DNA of 47,741 bases from Diplocarpon mali (Eukaryota; Ascomycota; Leotiomycetes; Helotiales; Drepanopezizaceae), in assembly GCA_024741835.1 (NCBI GenBank), contig JAENRP010000335.1, positions 1 to 47,741 of the forward strand, given 5' to 3'. Shown in pieces: positions 9,993-23,754 of the stretch; the stretch's first letter is position 1; each line of letters starts with the position of its first letter. A model generated the notes under the pieces. The model saw only the letters and a program-made list of their open reading frames with translations, was not told the origin of the DNA and searched no databases. The position numbers and the translations under genes are program-made.

Positions 9993-12034
9993 CCAATTGG
10001 CCGATAATATAGGAGATATCTAGCCTTATAAGGTTCGAGGGGTATATAACGCTTTCTATAATCTGCTAGTAAAGTAAGATATCTTTAGGTTGTAGTAGCT
10101 TGTTAGTATAAGCTTTATCTGTACTTAATTTCCTTAATACTATACCAGCTAAGGCTGGTAGGTTGTTCCCTTTGCAATTAGCTATCTTAAATCTATTAAG
10201 AATCTTCTTAATATAGTCTGTTTAGTGAATTCGTAGTATTCTAGCCTTGCGATCTTATTCAACTTATATTTTAATAAAGGTGCTAATTGGCCCTAGGTCT
10301 TTTCCTTTCTAAGTATTGAGAATCTTCTTTTTAAAGTAATCGCAATCTTATTGTTTTCCGATAATTAGCATATCATTTATAAAGACTAATATATACGCAG
10401 TTGTATTATTAGCTTGATTTTCTTATATAAATAGATTTGGATCTGCTTTAGCGCTTTATAGGCCAGCCTTCTCTATTTTATCTTTAACTAATAGCCACTA
10501 TTCTCGAAGTGCTTATTTTAGGCCGTATAATGACCTTAAAAGCTTAATATAGGCTTATTTTCCGCGAAGTTAAGGGTATAATTCGTAGAATAGGTTGTAT
10601 TTGTCGTTTGGTAAAGCTATATATACGTCTTTAGCTAAGTACGCGTTTAAGAAGGCTGTATTAATATCGATTTGCTCGATTTCTAGATCTTTCGAGGCTA
10701 TAAAGGCGAGTAGAACTCGTAGAGTTGTATGCCTAATAACGCTAGCAAAAGTATTGAAGTAATCTACCTTATACTATTGCTTATAGCCTTTTAGTACGAT
10801 TCGAGCCTTCCTTCTTACTAATACTCTATTTACAATCTTATTTCGCAGAACTAATCTCGATTTTATCAGCTTTCTCTTAATAGGAGGTTTACCTAATATT
10901 ATTTTAAAGGTTCCTGCTGATTTTATAGCTTCGAATTCATTAAGTATTGCTTCTCTCTATTCTTTTAAATTCTAACTTAGCGCATTATATACTAATATTA
11001 CCTCTATAGGAATAGTTGGTTGATTTTCTATAAAGGTCAACGCACTCTCTTAAGTATTAATCTTGCCAAATACTCGTTTTAGCTTCAGCTTCCTGCTATA
11101 CCGTAAGGTAGGAGTCTCTATTTGCTTTAGAACGCGTTGATCAAACGCTTTAGGGATGTTTTCTATTACCCTTTAAGGTTTAGTACTTCTTACTTTAGCT
11201 TTATTACTATAGATTTGCCTATTTTCTAACGATTCTAACGTTGCAAGTCTTTTAGTACTATATACTCTCTCAGTTTTATATACTAGCCTCTTTATAACTC
11301 TTATAAGAGGTCTTTTAGTAATATCTACTGGCCTTATAGGTCTTATTAAGCTTATAGTACTATATGCTAGCCTCTTATTCTGAGGTCTTTCTTGCAGTTA
11401 TACTTCTCTTACGTTATACATTGAGTATTTGTCAAATTTAACGTTAGTAGATATTAGTTCTTTTAAAGTCTCGACGTTTAATAGCTTATACGTCTTTGAG
11501 CTTATTATACCTACGAGTATCCAAGCTCTTATTATAGTTTTTAACTCGAACTTACCTAGGCTATTTCCTCTATTATTTAATAGGAACGCCCTAGACTTAA
11601 ATACTTTGATTTTTAAGAGATTTTCAATACGTTTTGAGTATGCCTCTAATAGAGTTAGGCCTTTTAGCTCTCTAAAAGGTAGAGCCTTTATAAGCCTCCT
11701 ATTCTTCAGCCTATAGGCCCACTCTATAGTATAATACTATATATAGCTATTCATCTTGGCGTTATATATGCAAGAGCGAGCTATTTTCGTAATTTCGTAT
11801 ATCTAACGTTCGACAACGCTATTTAAACTATGCTTATAAGCAGGTGAAGGTTCTAAGGTCATACCTCCTTTTAATAGCTATAGTAAGAATCTGCCTCCAA
11901 ACTCTCCTATACTATTATCAGACCTCTAGTATACTACTGAAGTAGAGTTCTCTATCTCTAATTGCTTCTTTAGGTCTTTGATTTTTAGCTGTATCTCGTT
12001 AGCGCTCTTATTCTTTAATAGCCTTATCTAATAG
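9993..12034 (-). pseudogene. C1 integrase and reverse transcriptase
   Basis: Minus-strand frame of a Ty1/copia polyprotein. Integrase C-terminal half lies at 11700-11960: EPSPAYKHSLNSVVERQIYEI matches the PAYTPEQNGVAER segment with the third catalytic residue (Glu of VVER). A region matching GCRAYV and FVGY (SRAFLLNNRG, ILVGIISSKTYKLL) follows at about 11450-11600. Reverse transcriptase lies at about 10000-10950: VDYFNTFASV, INTAFLNAYLAKDVYI, then SLYGLKQALREWW near 10500 and the catalytic box VFINDMLIIG near 10375, where the usual VDD is IND. The sequence rejoins RNase H at 2360 across G1. Stops are much rarer than in G1-G3. Confidence 0.9.
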
Positions 12035-12342
12035 TTGTAACAGCTGCACCTCCACTTGGTGCAATTACCTAAGAGTATAGCATTTTAAGGTTTCGCAATC
12101 TCGATTCAATATAGGATTATTTCGAATTGATTTTAAAGGTGCAAAAGGATATTCTTATATAATATTATATAAATGGATAAAGAGCCTTAAGCTGTTTATA
12201 TATATAAGGAAGAAGGGCTCTCCTCTAAGGAGGGTTCTCTAACTTCTTTGTTTCCTTTGTATTAGACCTATAGAATACGCCTTTTGTACTACTTCTTGCT
12301 CCTATACTTAATCTTGCACTTTAGCGGTTCTATATTATTATA
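12035..12342 (+). repeat. 5' LTR of G2
   Basis: It starts TGTAACAGCTGCACC, with the hairpin-forming TGCAC...GTGCA, and has a TATA-like GTTTATATATATAAGG near 12200. It ends ATTATA before TTAAATGAAG. It is 308 bp, the short form of this LTR. Confidence 0.92.
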
Positions 12343-12650
12343 TTAAATGAAGAAGTTCTTTTCTACTAGGGACGGCTTTTAATAATATCCTACCCCTTTT
12401 GAAAATTGATTTGCAATTGTTTCGACTTTCGATAGAGTCAGGATCCTAAAGATCTTTTAAATAAACTAGGAGCTTAAGTATAGCTTATTAATTAGTATAA
12501 TTAAGGAATACTTTTACTAGTTGGATTTTCTTAACTACTCCTTTTATAAAAGTACTATAGGCAGAAGTTAAAAGAGCATTACGCTATTAGAACCCTTTTT
12601 CTATAGAACCCCTTTTTAACCGAATCCCTACTAAAATCAAAATCGGTAAA
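12343..12650 (+). other. G2 untranslated leader
   Basis: These 308 bases match the G1 leader (2707-3014) with transitions only. I see no gene and no recognisable primer site. Confidence 0.55.
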
Positions 12651-14060
12651 ATGAATTCCCTACTAATCGGAAGTTAGCAAATATAAAATATACCTAGTTT
12701 ATTCGAAGAACTAGCTTCTATAGGGAGTACCCTTACCTTAGCCCCTAGGGCCAGACCTTCCTCTATTGCTAAGGGCAAGAGACTATAATACTATAGCTAA
12801 GCTAACTAAGATAAATAAGACTTTTCGAACTTAAACGTCTTATAAGGAATAATCTTAGGTTTAAAGGAATCCTTATAACATTAAGATTAATCTAATCGAT
12901 AACTATAAAGTAAGATTAGTAGAATTGCTTAGGCTATCTTTGGCCTAGAGATCCTAGCTTATTAAAGCCAAGAGATAGCTTAGCGCGTATATTAGACTAT
13001 TAAGTAAGAATCCACTTACCCTTAATAAAGCGAGACTTAGCCTCCTTTAGAAGTCGATATAAATATAAAATGGTAAAAAATTCAGCTAATTGAAAAAATC
13101 ACCTCCTTTAATAATAGAACCTCTCTAATATATAAGCAGTAGTTAGCTTTAGTCTAAGACCGATTGCAAGTCAACGCTGACCTATATCCGAATAAGCGAG
13201 CTCGCCGAGCCCTTATTTAAGGATCTACTATAAGATAAGCCTAAATGTACCTCAAACCCTAGTACCTTTTAAAGATAAACCCCTTTTGAAACTATTAAAA
13301 AATAATAGAACTATTAAATAGTTACTTTTTAATTAGCTTAAAGGTAGACCTATTTCAATCTACTTTCTATTACCTTTATATAAGAAAAGCCGATTATTTT
13401 AAAGAAACTTTCCCTTAGTTTTAAGCCTAATTCTAATTTACTATAATTTAAAGAGAGGTCTTAAGATCTAAATAGTTCTTCTTTATATAGAATAAGATTA
13501 CCCCTTAGCTTTAAGCTACCTACGCCTTAGCTAAGGCCTTTTAAAGAAAGGACTATACTATTATAGTTAATTAATTAAACGCCTTTAATGCCAAATGCTA
13601 AAGTAACTAACTTCTTAACCCTTTAATTAAAAGTAAGGCAACCTTAGTATTATATTAAAAGATATTTAATTCGCTCTTTAATAAGACCGCTCGCAGTCTA
13701 AGCGCTAGAAGTACTACCTAAGTCTTTAGGCCACTAGCCCTAAAGCCGACTACCCCTTTTCGCTAAAATACGCTAGCTAAGGCGAGTTCTCCTACTTTAC
13801 CCTTTAAGCAAACCACCTACTAGACCTATAGTAAAACTAATCACTATAAGACTAAGTGCCCTTTTATAAGTAAGATTAATGCTTTAAAAGATATAAAGGA
13901 AGCTAATCCGACTCTAGACTCAATTAAAAATAGGGTCGAAATAGAGGAAAATTAGGAAAATAAAAAGGCTTAGGAAAAGACTTTTACTTAGGCTTGCAAA
14001 AGTGCGACTTATTAAAGCTAGATCTTAACTCTTTAATAAGAGGGAAGTAATTCCTAACCT
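12651..14060 (+). pseudogene. G2 gag, RIP-degraded
   Basis: ATG at 12651 corresponds to G1 3015. The frame aligns through the whole gag without net frameshift: protease starts 1451 bases after the ATG in both copies. The zinc-knuckle remnant lies at about 13820-13863 (SKTNHYKTKC region, which keeps the His that is Tyr in G1). The C-terminal tail is Glu/Lys-rich. Many Gln codons are stops. Confidence 0.82.
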
Positions 14061-17000
14061 CTTATACTATTAGTATAAATAGACTTAAAGTATTATTATT
14101 AGCTTTAGTAGATATTAAAGCCCTTAGTTACCTATTTTTAAATTATTCCCTTTCTATATATCTTTCGAAAGCGACTAGCTTTAAAATTCTTCCTCTTTTA
14201 GCTCTTATTCCTATCTATAGATTTTAAAATACTATTCGCATATAAGCTATATACTATATACGCTTTTATTTAACAATTAATAAAAGGCGTATTTACAATT
14301 GCCCTTAGGTTATTCTCGACCTAAGCTAATATAATACTATTATTAAAGTCAAATAGATACGCCGATTCCGACTTAAACTTAATTTAAAGGAAAACCAATT
14401 TATATAACCTTTATATTACCTCTTATCTCCCTAATTTGTAAAGTAAATTATCATTTGTCTTCTCCTTTTTAAAGGACTTTAGATCCGATCCGATTATTAA
14501 GCTAATATCAATTATAAAGAATAGGAAATAGCTATAGATAAAGCTTAATAGATTAATAGAAAATAGTCTTATATTAATTTAATAGTCTTAACTAGGCGCA
14601 AGATCCCTATTACTATTGCTAGGCTAGCGCCCTTGCCTATAACTAAGCTAGATTTAGGAAAATAGTCTAATATAAATCAACTATATCCTAACCCTATTCG
14701 CAAATGCCCTAAAGCTATAGTTCCTATTTGCAAAATTAGTACTAATGCCTTTTATTATAATATAAAATATAAAGAGATAGAGTTCTTTTAAACCAGTATT
14801 TATAAAGTGGATAGGATTTTAAAGGAAAGATATAAGCTTAAGAATCCTAATATTAAAAAGCTAATTAACAATCGACTTTTAAAATAGTACTAATCTTTAA
14901 GATAAGCCTTTTTAAAAAAGGATGCAGATACCCTCCCTTCTTATTAGTACTATAATTATAAGATATAGTTAAAAGGGCCTTTGCCTAACGCATATTCGCC
15001 CCTCTACTATTAATCTACTAAAGAGCTTAAGGTTATAAAGGAGTAATTACTTAAGAATTTAAATAAAGACTTTATTAAGATAAGTACTAGCCCCTTTGCT
15101 TCGCTAATGCTATTTATAAAGAAGGCCGACGGTAGCCTCTAATTTTATATAGACTATTAGAAGTTAAATGCACTAACTTAGAAGGACGCTTACCTAATTC
15201 CGAGGATAGATAAGCTTTTAAGGCGAGTATCTAAGGCTAAGATTTTTATAAAACTGGATATTTAAGCCACTTTCAATCGGATATAAATAGACCTTGAATT
15301 AAAGGAATATACTACCTTTTAAATAAGGTATAGATCTTATAAATGCAAGGTTCTCCTATTTAGCTTTTATAATAAACCTAGTACTTACTAGTAGTATATA
15401 AATGATATTCTTTTAAATCATTTAAATAATTTCTATATAGCGTATTTAAATAATATTTTAATTTACTTTAAAAACGTTAAAGAGTACTAGGGTTATATTA
15501 AAAAGGTATTAAAACGACTCTTAAAGGCTAGCCTTTAAATAGATATTAAGAAGTGCAAGTTCTATATTACTTAAACTTAATATCTTAAATATATTTTAAT
15601 AACAACTGAGATCGAACTGGACCTTAAGAAGGTTAAACCATTGCGCAATTAGAAGTACTTAAAAACTATTACTAAAGTAAAGTCCTACTTAGGATTTTGC
15701 AAGTTCTATTAATAATTTATTTATAACTTTAAGCTAATTGCCAAACTCTTTTCTATTCTAACTTAATTAATAGTGCTTTAGAATTGGATAGAAGAGTACT
15801 AAATCGCTTTTAAAGAGCTTTGTAAGCAGTTGCTTTCGATTCAGCAGATTTACTATTTTAACCCTAACTTACTTATAAAGCTGGAAACTGATACTTCTAA
15901 TAGCATTATTGCTAAAGTACTTTCTTAGCAATACTTTAATAAGCAATAGTACCTAATCGGCTTCTATTTACATATACTCTTTAGCTATAAACCTAATTAG
16001 GAAATATATAATAAGGAACTCTTTACTATTATTAAATCCTATTATAAATAAAGACCTAAGCTTATATTACTTAAAGAGCAAGTTAATATTTACTTAGATC
16101 ACTGCTCCCTTAAGTACTTTATAACTATTAAGGTTCTAATTATAAAATAGTACTAATAGATGGAATTCCTATCTAACTTCAATTTTCGAATTATATATAC
16201 TCTTAGTAAAGATAATTGAAAGGCTGATATTCTTAGCTATTAAAAGTAGGATATGCCAATTTATAAATAAGCGAAGCTAGATAGCCGATCCTAGGTTCTG
16301 ATTTCCTTAGCTTAATTAGACCTTTAAATTAATACCAAACTAGCTGAAAAATTTCTCGCCGAATCTGCCAAAGGCACCCTTGCCCTAATATCAACCGATA
16401 CTCCTAATTCGACCTCGAATCGACTTAAGGATTCCTTTAATTTAATTAAAAAGCTTTATTAAAATAATCGCAAATCCTTTTAAGAGATTCGTACTAACCT
16501 CCTTAAGAACTACTTTTTAAAAGACAGATTGCTTTACTTTAAAGAGCGTCTTTGCATATATTGTAATACTCCCTTATATACTTATCTGATTTAAGAAGCT
16601 TATAACCAACCTTTAAGCGCGTATCCTAATAGCTTAAAGACCTATTAGCTACTTACTTTTAAATACTATTAAGTTAGGATAGGTTCGGACTGTAAAAGAT
16701 TTATTGCAAACTGCAGACTTTATTAATTCTCGCATTCGAAGATAATTAAATAATAAGGCCTTTTATAGCCCCTTCCTATTCTTAACTATCTTATATAATA
16801 CTTATATATAGATTTTAAGGATTTCCCTCTTAATAAGTACGGTTTTGATCGAATCCTGGTTTTTATAGACCGACTTAGTAAGAGCGCTATTATAATCCTT
16901 TATTAAAAGGATATTAACGCTTAAGGAACCGCTTGATTATTTATTTAATAGATTTATCAATTCGGCCATACTCTAGAGATAATCACCTTAGACCAAGGCC

Positions 17001-17143
17001 CCTAATTCGTCTCCTTATTTTAAAGAGAGTTCTGCCGTATTATTAGTATTAAGATTAAACTCTTTATAACGTACTATAAGGAGACTAATAGCTAAACGGA
17101 GATCATAAATAAGTATATTAATTTAAGGCTATGGCCTTTTATT
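14050..17143 (+). pseudogene. G2 pol, first part (protease to integrase)
   Basis: This is colinear with G1 pol and in the same -1 frame relative to gag. Protease has ALVDIKA at 14102, keeping the catalytic Asp. RT begins near 15000 with LMLFIKKADGSL, and the catalytic box is YLNN (about 15447). Integrase includes YIDFKDF near 16815 and LDQGPxFVS near 16997. The frame is cut at 17143 in the integrase C-terminal part by G6 and resumes at 23760. Confidence 0.9.
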
Positions 17144-17435
17144 TATGACGACTGGGAGTGTAACCTCTGCTCAGTACCGATACGTATACGAATTATATAG
17201 TAATACTAATAGAACGTCTTAGTAATGACTTAGAATCAACTACTATAGAGCCCTAAAGGAGTGGAAAGGCATAGTATATATATATGAAGAAAAGAGGGTC
17301 ACCCGCTTAAGGGGAGCTAAACCAGATGCCAACTAAGGGTAACCTAGTTTATAGCCTATACTAAGATTGCGCCAAGCTATAGCCGAACTAGGTATAAACC
17401 AGGGTATAACTTATATATAGTGATAATCTATTATA
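17144..17435 (-). repeat. 3' LTR of G6 (left copy)
   Basis: It starts TATGACGACTGGGAG and ends CTATTATA in plus-strand reading, corresponding to TATAATAACTAAAAG and CTGTCACA in the right copy. Differences are transitions. Immediately inside is the minus-strand polypurine tract AAAAGGGGAAGTGA (17436-17452). Confidence 0.92.
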
Positions 17436-20400
17436 TCACTTCCCCTTTTGAAAAAAGCTTATCCTTGAGTGTCTAACTATAGGTTTATTACTACTTAACT
17501 TATTGTAATCATTTATACTATTAGTATAGGCCTGGATCCAATCCGAAAGCCTTTCAAGAGGCCTAGGAAGGTCTAGATTCTCTAAGTGAAAATCGCGAAG
17601 TTTGAATAGCGCGTATATAAAATTAAAGGCTAAGTACTACTCTAAATCTATATCGCGGCCTACCTAAGAAGCATAGTACGTAAGTGTACTAGAGTGCTTT
17701 CGAATAGTAAGCAAGTTTTCTACTTCGTATTCTTATTCTCTTATAATATTAATAGCAGGAGGCAGATCATTTACCTAGCTATTTAAAGGGGTTTCGGGGT
17801 CCTTTTAAAGGCGACTTAAGTAGAAGATATCATATACCTTTATAGAATTAGGTAGCTTTAATTAGTATAAACCAAATACCTTTTCTACTATCTTAAATAG
17901 GCCAGCTCTAGAGTAGCTAAGCTTTTTAAAAGGCCTATCTATAGGGTAAGGACATATATTTAAGTATACCCGATCGCCGACTTCGAAAGTAGTAAGGCGG
18001 CAAGAGGTATCAGTGGCGTTTCGCATACATTCCTAGGCCTTAAGGATATAAGATTTAGCAAGGGTCTAAGCTTTATAATATCTTATAAAGTACTTAAGGG
18101 CATCTTATCAATTAAGTTTCTAAGAAGGGGACTTCGAATTAGGTATATTAAGCTTTTAGTCCTAATTAGTATGCGAAGCGTACTTATATACTACTTCGAA
18201 TAGCGATAAGCTACTAAAGGAGTCATAGGGGAGAGTTAGCTAGGCAAAATCCATTATAGGCAAGAATTCGCTTTAATTATCTTAGTAGTAGCTAATAAAG
18301 GGGCAGAGGCGTTACATAAGGTACTGATTATAGTTTTCGGTTTGGCCATCGGTTTAAGGGTAGTAGGCCGAGCCGAGGGTTAGTTTCGTACCTAAAACAG
18401 AGGTAAAAGCTTTCTAGAAGCTTAAGATAAATTAAAGGCCCTAGTCTAAGGTGATTATCAAAGGGGGACTAAAGTAGCGATATATATAGTATATATAGAG
18501 TTAAGCTAGCTAGTATAAATCAGTAGCCTTTTAATAAGGAATCGATATCGCCTACTTACTAAACTGATCGATAATTATAAGAATATTATTATAGCTATAT
18601 TTATCTTTATTAAAACTTATATAATTTATAGTTATATGCTCCTAGGGTCGGCTTAGTACTAGGAGAGGTTAGAGTAGACTAGGTTTCTTATTTTAAGGGA
18701 CTTTACTTTATCTATAGGTATAGCAATTCTTATAGTACTAGGATACGTATCAGCATAGATTCGGCCAATAGTATTATAAGGAGAGAAGCTAATAGGTTTT
18801 ACGCGCGCTTAAATGCGCAGTAGCAATTTGATTATAAACCTCTTATATAAGTAGCATATAAAGGTAGTCTATATCAAGTACTACTAGCTTACCTTAAAAG
18901 AGAAGCAAATCTCCTTCTATTATCCAAGGGTTAGTCTTAATCAGGGCTATATCGGACCTATTTTAAAAGGCTGCCTAGCAATAGACCTAGTAAGGCCTAT
19001 ATTATTAATTAGCGGCTAGTACTTAGTCAATAATATAGAAAGCAAGGGAAAAGGCTAAAACTTCTTTAATAGAGACTAGGTTCTTAGCTATAGTCTATTT
19101 ACAAAGCTATTTAAAGAGGATTCAAAGGTTAATCTAATCCTAGCGCAATAATATCGTAAGGCAGTTGTTGCGTTTTATTATATTCTAATCCTCTAACTTA
19201 TTAATATAGCAAGTTAGGGCGTCGGCAAGAGGGTTTTCGGAGCCGGGTCAGTAGGTAATTGTAAAGTCGTATTTAGAGAAAAGCTCGGCCTATCAGGCCT
19301 ATCGAGAACTAAGGTTTTTTATAGTTATAAAGTACTCGAGTGCTTTATAGTCTATATATACTACAATTCGGTAGGGTGCTTTTATAAGCTCGGCTCTAAA
19401 ATAGCCAAATAATCGAATAATAGCTAGCATCTCCTTATTATATATAGTATAGTTCAGCTTAGCTGGTACTATAGTCTTACTATAGTAGGCAACTAAGAGC
19501 CATTCGGACCTATATTACTACGATAATATAAAGGCGATTATACCGTTAGAGGCATCAGTTTCCAATATACAAAGGAGGTCTTACCTATAGTACTAGAGGA
19601 TTAGGGCATATGTAAGAGCTTCTCGCAGCTATAGGAAGCTTTGCTTATATTTAAGGGTAAATCGGAAGGGAATGTTATTCTTAATAAGGTGCATTAAAAG
19701 GGCGGTAATAAGACTATAGTTTTAAATAAAATGATAATAAAAGTTGTAAAAACCAAAGAATAATTAAATACTCTTTATAATAGAGGGGTAGGTCTAATTC
19801 TCTACTACTGCTACCTTATTAGGGTTAACCCGAATGCCTTTAGTAGTAATAATAAAGACAAGGTACTTAGTTTCTATAATATTAAACTTATACTTCTTTA
19901 AGTCGGCCTATAGTCCTATATCCGACAATCGCTAAAGAACCCATTTTATATACGATTTATAGTCGAGTCGGTTGGTAGAGTAAATAAGGATATTATTTAA
20001 GTAGGCTATATAAAAATCATTAAGGTAATCGAAAAGGACGTCATTTATATACTTCTAATAGGTAGCAGGGCCATTAGTAAGGCTAAAAGGGAGCACCTTG
20101 CACTTATATATGCTATACCGAGTTCTAAAGGTAGTAAGCTTCTTAAAGTCAGGGTCCATTCGGATCCAGTGGAAAGCTTACCGTATATCAAGCTTTATAA
20201 AAATCTAGGCGCTAGCTAATTAAGCTAGGGTCTTATCGATTAGTAGTAAGAGGTAGCGGTCTTTATAAGTAAGGTTATTAAGCATACAGTAGTCAATACA
20301 GAATCGTAGGGAGCCATTGGCCTTTTTCACAAATAGTACTAGCGTAGTATAAGGGGCAGAGGAGGCCTTGATAAATCCTTTATTAAGGTTATTAATAAGG

Positions 20401-21594
20401 TATGCTTTTACTATTTCCAGCTTAGGTATAGATATCTTATACAAAGGGGAGTATCAAAGGGCCTTCTAAGTACCTTTAGCTATAAGCTTGATTTTATAAT
20501 TATAAGGTTAATAGGGCAGCAGCGCATCAGAAGCGGCTTTCGAGAATATATATTAGTACTCCTTATAAGCGGCTAGAATCAGTTTCTTAATTGGTTCAAG
20601 GGAGGCAGTTAGAATAGCTATTAAGACCTCTCTATTATAGTATTAGTTTAAGAGGGAATCGGTTTCGTATTATTAGGTCTAACTTTCTTAATTATCTTAA
20701 ATCAATTGATCAATTTTATAAAATAAGGTACTAAAGAGCTCTGCGCCTTACTAATTCCTAGCTATTATATAAAAAGCATAGGCTAAAATCGCATATATAT
20801 TCAAAGAAGAAAGGGGAATTTTGCACTTTGCTATCTACTTATAAGTGCGTTTCAGGGTTGAAACAGAGGAGGAAGCCGAGTTAGGCTTAGTTGCATTAAG
20901 CTCTTGCTTTATAATTAATATATTATAAGAGTAGTCCTTAGAAAAGGTATCACCTTCGACTTAAGGTAGAGTTAGGGTGGAATCGGTAAAAGAGTATTTA
21001 ATCGGAATAGGAGGTGATTTAAAAGGGAGTTAGGAAAGGGCTTCCTAGCGTCGAGCTTCGTACTTAAAAAGGGACCGTTCTAGTACTATATTATATTAAG
21101 TTGCATTTCACTAATAGTATCGATTCAAGTTTTATCATTTAATATTAGTAATTTCGATATTCCTTACAAAAGAGATAGTAAGAGGATAGGAATTAGGCTA
21201 GGTCAGCTTATAAGAAGTATAATTAATAGAAACTTTATACTCCTTAAGCCATACTCTTCCTAATATTACTCTATAGTTGCCAAGGTTAGTAATAAGAAAG
21301 GGAGTAAAAGATTGAATTCACTAGTCGATATATAGATTAAGCAATATATAATAAGTGATAGTACTACCCTAAGAGCCATTATATCCCTTAACTAGGAAGG
21401 GTATAAGAAGTATATGAATCAAAGGTTTAAGGAAAGAAGCCAAAGATTTAAGTAACGCTAAATTAATTAAAGCATACCTATTAGCGCCTATATCAATTAA
21501 CACTAATACCTTATAAGAAATACTATTCTTTAAAAGTAGGATCTATTTTATTATTGAATTACTATTAAAGAGGTTTCTTAAATCGAGGTATTAT
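17436..21594 (-). pseudogene. G6 pol: protease, RT, RNase H, integrase, chromodomain
   Basis: Read right to left. Protease: VLIDIGANRYALINLAL at about 21460-21520. RT: the frame at 20220-20444 is open (VKAYLINNLNKGFIKASSAPYT, then LVLFVKKANGSLRFCIDY). The catalytic box is YLNN near 19995-20010. RNase H lies near 19200-19600. Integrase at 18190-19080 has LIIIDQFSKQA, then LDQGPQFI and YYPQTDGQTE, the segment with the catalytic Glu (RIP reverted for some positions). A chromodomain with the typical fungal end lies at 17530-17690: GRDIDLE-YLAFNFIYALFKLRDFHLENLDLPRPLERL. Damage is lighter than in G2, and several stretches of more than 70 codons have no stop. Confidence 0.92.
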
Positions 21595-21839
21595 TGTAGA
21601 GACCTGAGATGGATAGGTCTCGTGACATATATCACATGATCGACGCAGGACGGTGGGAGGATAAAAGGGCCATCTTCTGTACATAGAGACAACGCGTGTC
21701 GCTATAGTACTGAATATACCCCATACTTAGGACTTGTTCCTAACATCTTATTTAAGAGAGCCCGCTTGTGGTGCTTCCTCCTCTTGTTTTTGGGTCTTCC
21801 CTTAGGCCTATTCTTGTGTTGTCTCCCCTTAGTTTTATA
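21595..21839 (+). mobile_element. Solo LTR B (245 bp) with 4-bp TSD, nested in G6
   Basis: Near identical to solo LTR A (1702-1947), with unrelated flanks. It begins TGTAGAGACC and ends GTTTTATA. The TSD is TTAT on both sides (21591-21594 and 21840-21843). It splits G6 between protease and the gag end. The TATA-like ATAAAAGG is conserved. It is a separate, later insertion because it interrupts an otherwise complete element. Confidence 0.84.
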
Positions 21840-21843
21840 TTAT

Positions 21844-23300
21844 ATATTATAAAGTATGCCTAAGAAGGAGGCTTTACTTAAGCAAAGGCGTTTCCCTTAG
21901 GAGTCGAAGGAGGAAGGGAAGCGCTACTATTATCTTATTCGGCCTTAGGATCCTCCTCTTCGTCGCTACTCTATCCTTAGCCATTATTATACTCTAGCTC
22001 GTTAATACAAGAGCTATAATACCTAAGAGTAATAGAAGGGGATTTCGGCCGCTTATCAAATTGATTTTTTCAATTAGCTATAGAAGAGGGAGTACTAAGG
22101 GTATTAGTCTAGCGCAAAGGAAACGAGGGAGATCTAGACTTAGCGAAACCAAGGGCAGGGGTACTATACTAGGGTCGATTCGGATACGATTTAGAAAAGT
22201 TTCTTAGCAAGGGGTTTGATTTATTATTATCTCCTTATTAGGCAAGCTTACTAAGATTAGGCTTAGCCTTAGCGCCCGATTTATCTCTATATTGTATCTA
22301 ACTATATAGTATCCTCTCGGTGCGCTATCCGGCGTCTTCTTATTAGATAGTAGTAACCCACTTGTCTAACGTCCTAATCTTATACTACTTCTATATAAGG
22401 GGGGTTCGAAGGCATTTCGGGATTTTCTCTCTAAGGGCGCTGCAAAGTCGACCGTTATTATCAATCTCTACTATAGCAGCCAGTTGGAAGAACTCAAGGT
22501 AGAATTCCTAAAAAGACTTATTAGCCTCTATATAAAGGGCAGTAAACTCGATCTTAGCTTCTTTACGTTCTGCTAAGTCAGCTAAGAACTTAGCAAGTTG
22601 ACTTACTAGGGTTTCGGCAGTAATTTAAGCGTTCCTATTAAGTACCTAAGGGGTCAGCTAGTTTCTAACTATACCCTTAGTCTAATCTAAAATGTAGTTA
22701 AGCCAGGCCTATTCCCTATAGAAGTAAGGGTAGTAAAGCTCTAAATTATCAAGTATATAGGCCTCCTAGTATTTAGTGCAATAGTTATAGCTATTAGACA
22801 GTTTCTAAGTAAGGTTCAGTATATTATAAATACAAAGGAGGTTTAGCTATTAAGCTAAAGGCAAACCGGTAGTATATTAGTTAAGGGAAGCAGAAGAAGG
22901 ATCATCTTAATTATCGCATCGCTTACTACGCGTAGCAAAGGAAATAGAAGGAGGTAAGTCGAAGTCTATAGAGCATTAAAGGCGTATAGGTAAACTAAAG
23001 GGGTTTTATTCTAATGCTAGGGTTTTCTTAATTAACCTAAGGATGCCTTTAAAGGCACTTTAAAGGTTATCCAAATCTCTTTCTCAATCGATCAATTATT
23101 AGTATATAGAATTTAGCTTATAGTTATACCTATTACGCTCTTCTAATACAGATATAAGGCATACTTATAAGGAGTCTAATTCGGCTTATAATATAATGAC
23201 TTCAAGGCCGTCGTCATCAGCTAGTAAGGAGTTAGTAGGAAAGGTACTAGGGGTGATACTAGCACCTCTTTAAAGGGAAGGAGAGCGAGGGGTCTTTAAA
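21844..23300 (-). pseudogene. G6 gag, RIP-degraded
   Basis: On the minus strand a frame reads a Ty3-type gag: NKSFQEFYLEFFQLAAIVE with following SALREKIPKCLRTPLI (about 22390-22530), then YRDKSGAKAKPNLSKLA and a basic, Ser/Pro-rich tail towards 21860. I do not see an intact CCHC knuckle. Solo LTR B separates this region from the protease. The N-terminal part (22900-23300) is poorly readable. The 160 bases from 23300 to the LTR are leader with no recognisable primer site. Confidence 0.72.
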
Positions 23301-23462
23301 GACCTAGTAATAAAAGGAACTATTCTTTAAGCTTATAGCAAGAGCTTAGTATAGGTCTTCTAGTATATTATCATACTTATTAGGGTTTCAATCGACTACT
23401 AGGAATAATATAAATAGATATTATAAATACTATCTTTAGCAAAGTGAAATAGTAATTGATAA

Positions 23463-23754
23463 TATAATAACTAAAAGTATAACCTCTACTTAGCACCGAT
23501 ATATATACAAATCATATAGCAATACTAATAGAACGTCTTAGTAATAACTTAAAATTAACTACTATAAAGCCTTAAAGGAGTGGAAGGTCATAATATATAT
23601 ATATAAAGAAAAGAGGGTCACCTACTTAAGGGGAGCCGAACTAGATGCCAACTAGGGGTAACCCGGTTTATAGCTTATACTAAGATTGCGCCAAGCCGTA
23701 GCCGAACCGGGTACAAACCAGGGTACAACCTACATATAGTAACAATCTGTCACA
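23463..23754 (-). repeat. 5' LTR of G6 (right copy)
   Basis: It matches 17144-17435 at equal length (292 bp) and ends with an unmutated GTCACA. The internal sequence CGGTACAAACC is less RIP-altered here than in the left copy. A TATA-like run, ATATATATATAAAG, lies near 23593. Confidence 0.92.

Larger units (their letters stand above)
17144..23754 (-). mobile_element. G6, complete Ty3/gypsy chromovirus (6611 bp) nested in G2
   Basis: LTRs of exactly 292 bp lie at 17144-17435 and 23463-23754. Termini are RIP forms of TGTGAC and GTCACA. TSD TTATT lies at 17139-17143 and 23755-23759; removing the element restores the G2 integrase frame. The polypurine tract sits beside the left LTR and coding is on the minus strand, so the element reads right to left: gag, protease, RT, RNase H, integrase, chromodomain. 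It belongs to a family different from G1 and G4. A solo LTR (21595-21839) interrupts it between protease and gag. Confidence 0.94.

Noticed and set aside
11429..11716. Plus-strand open frame of 95 codons
   Set aside because: It lies opposite the C1 integrase, which has clear family motifs on the minus strand.
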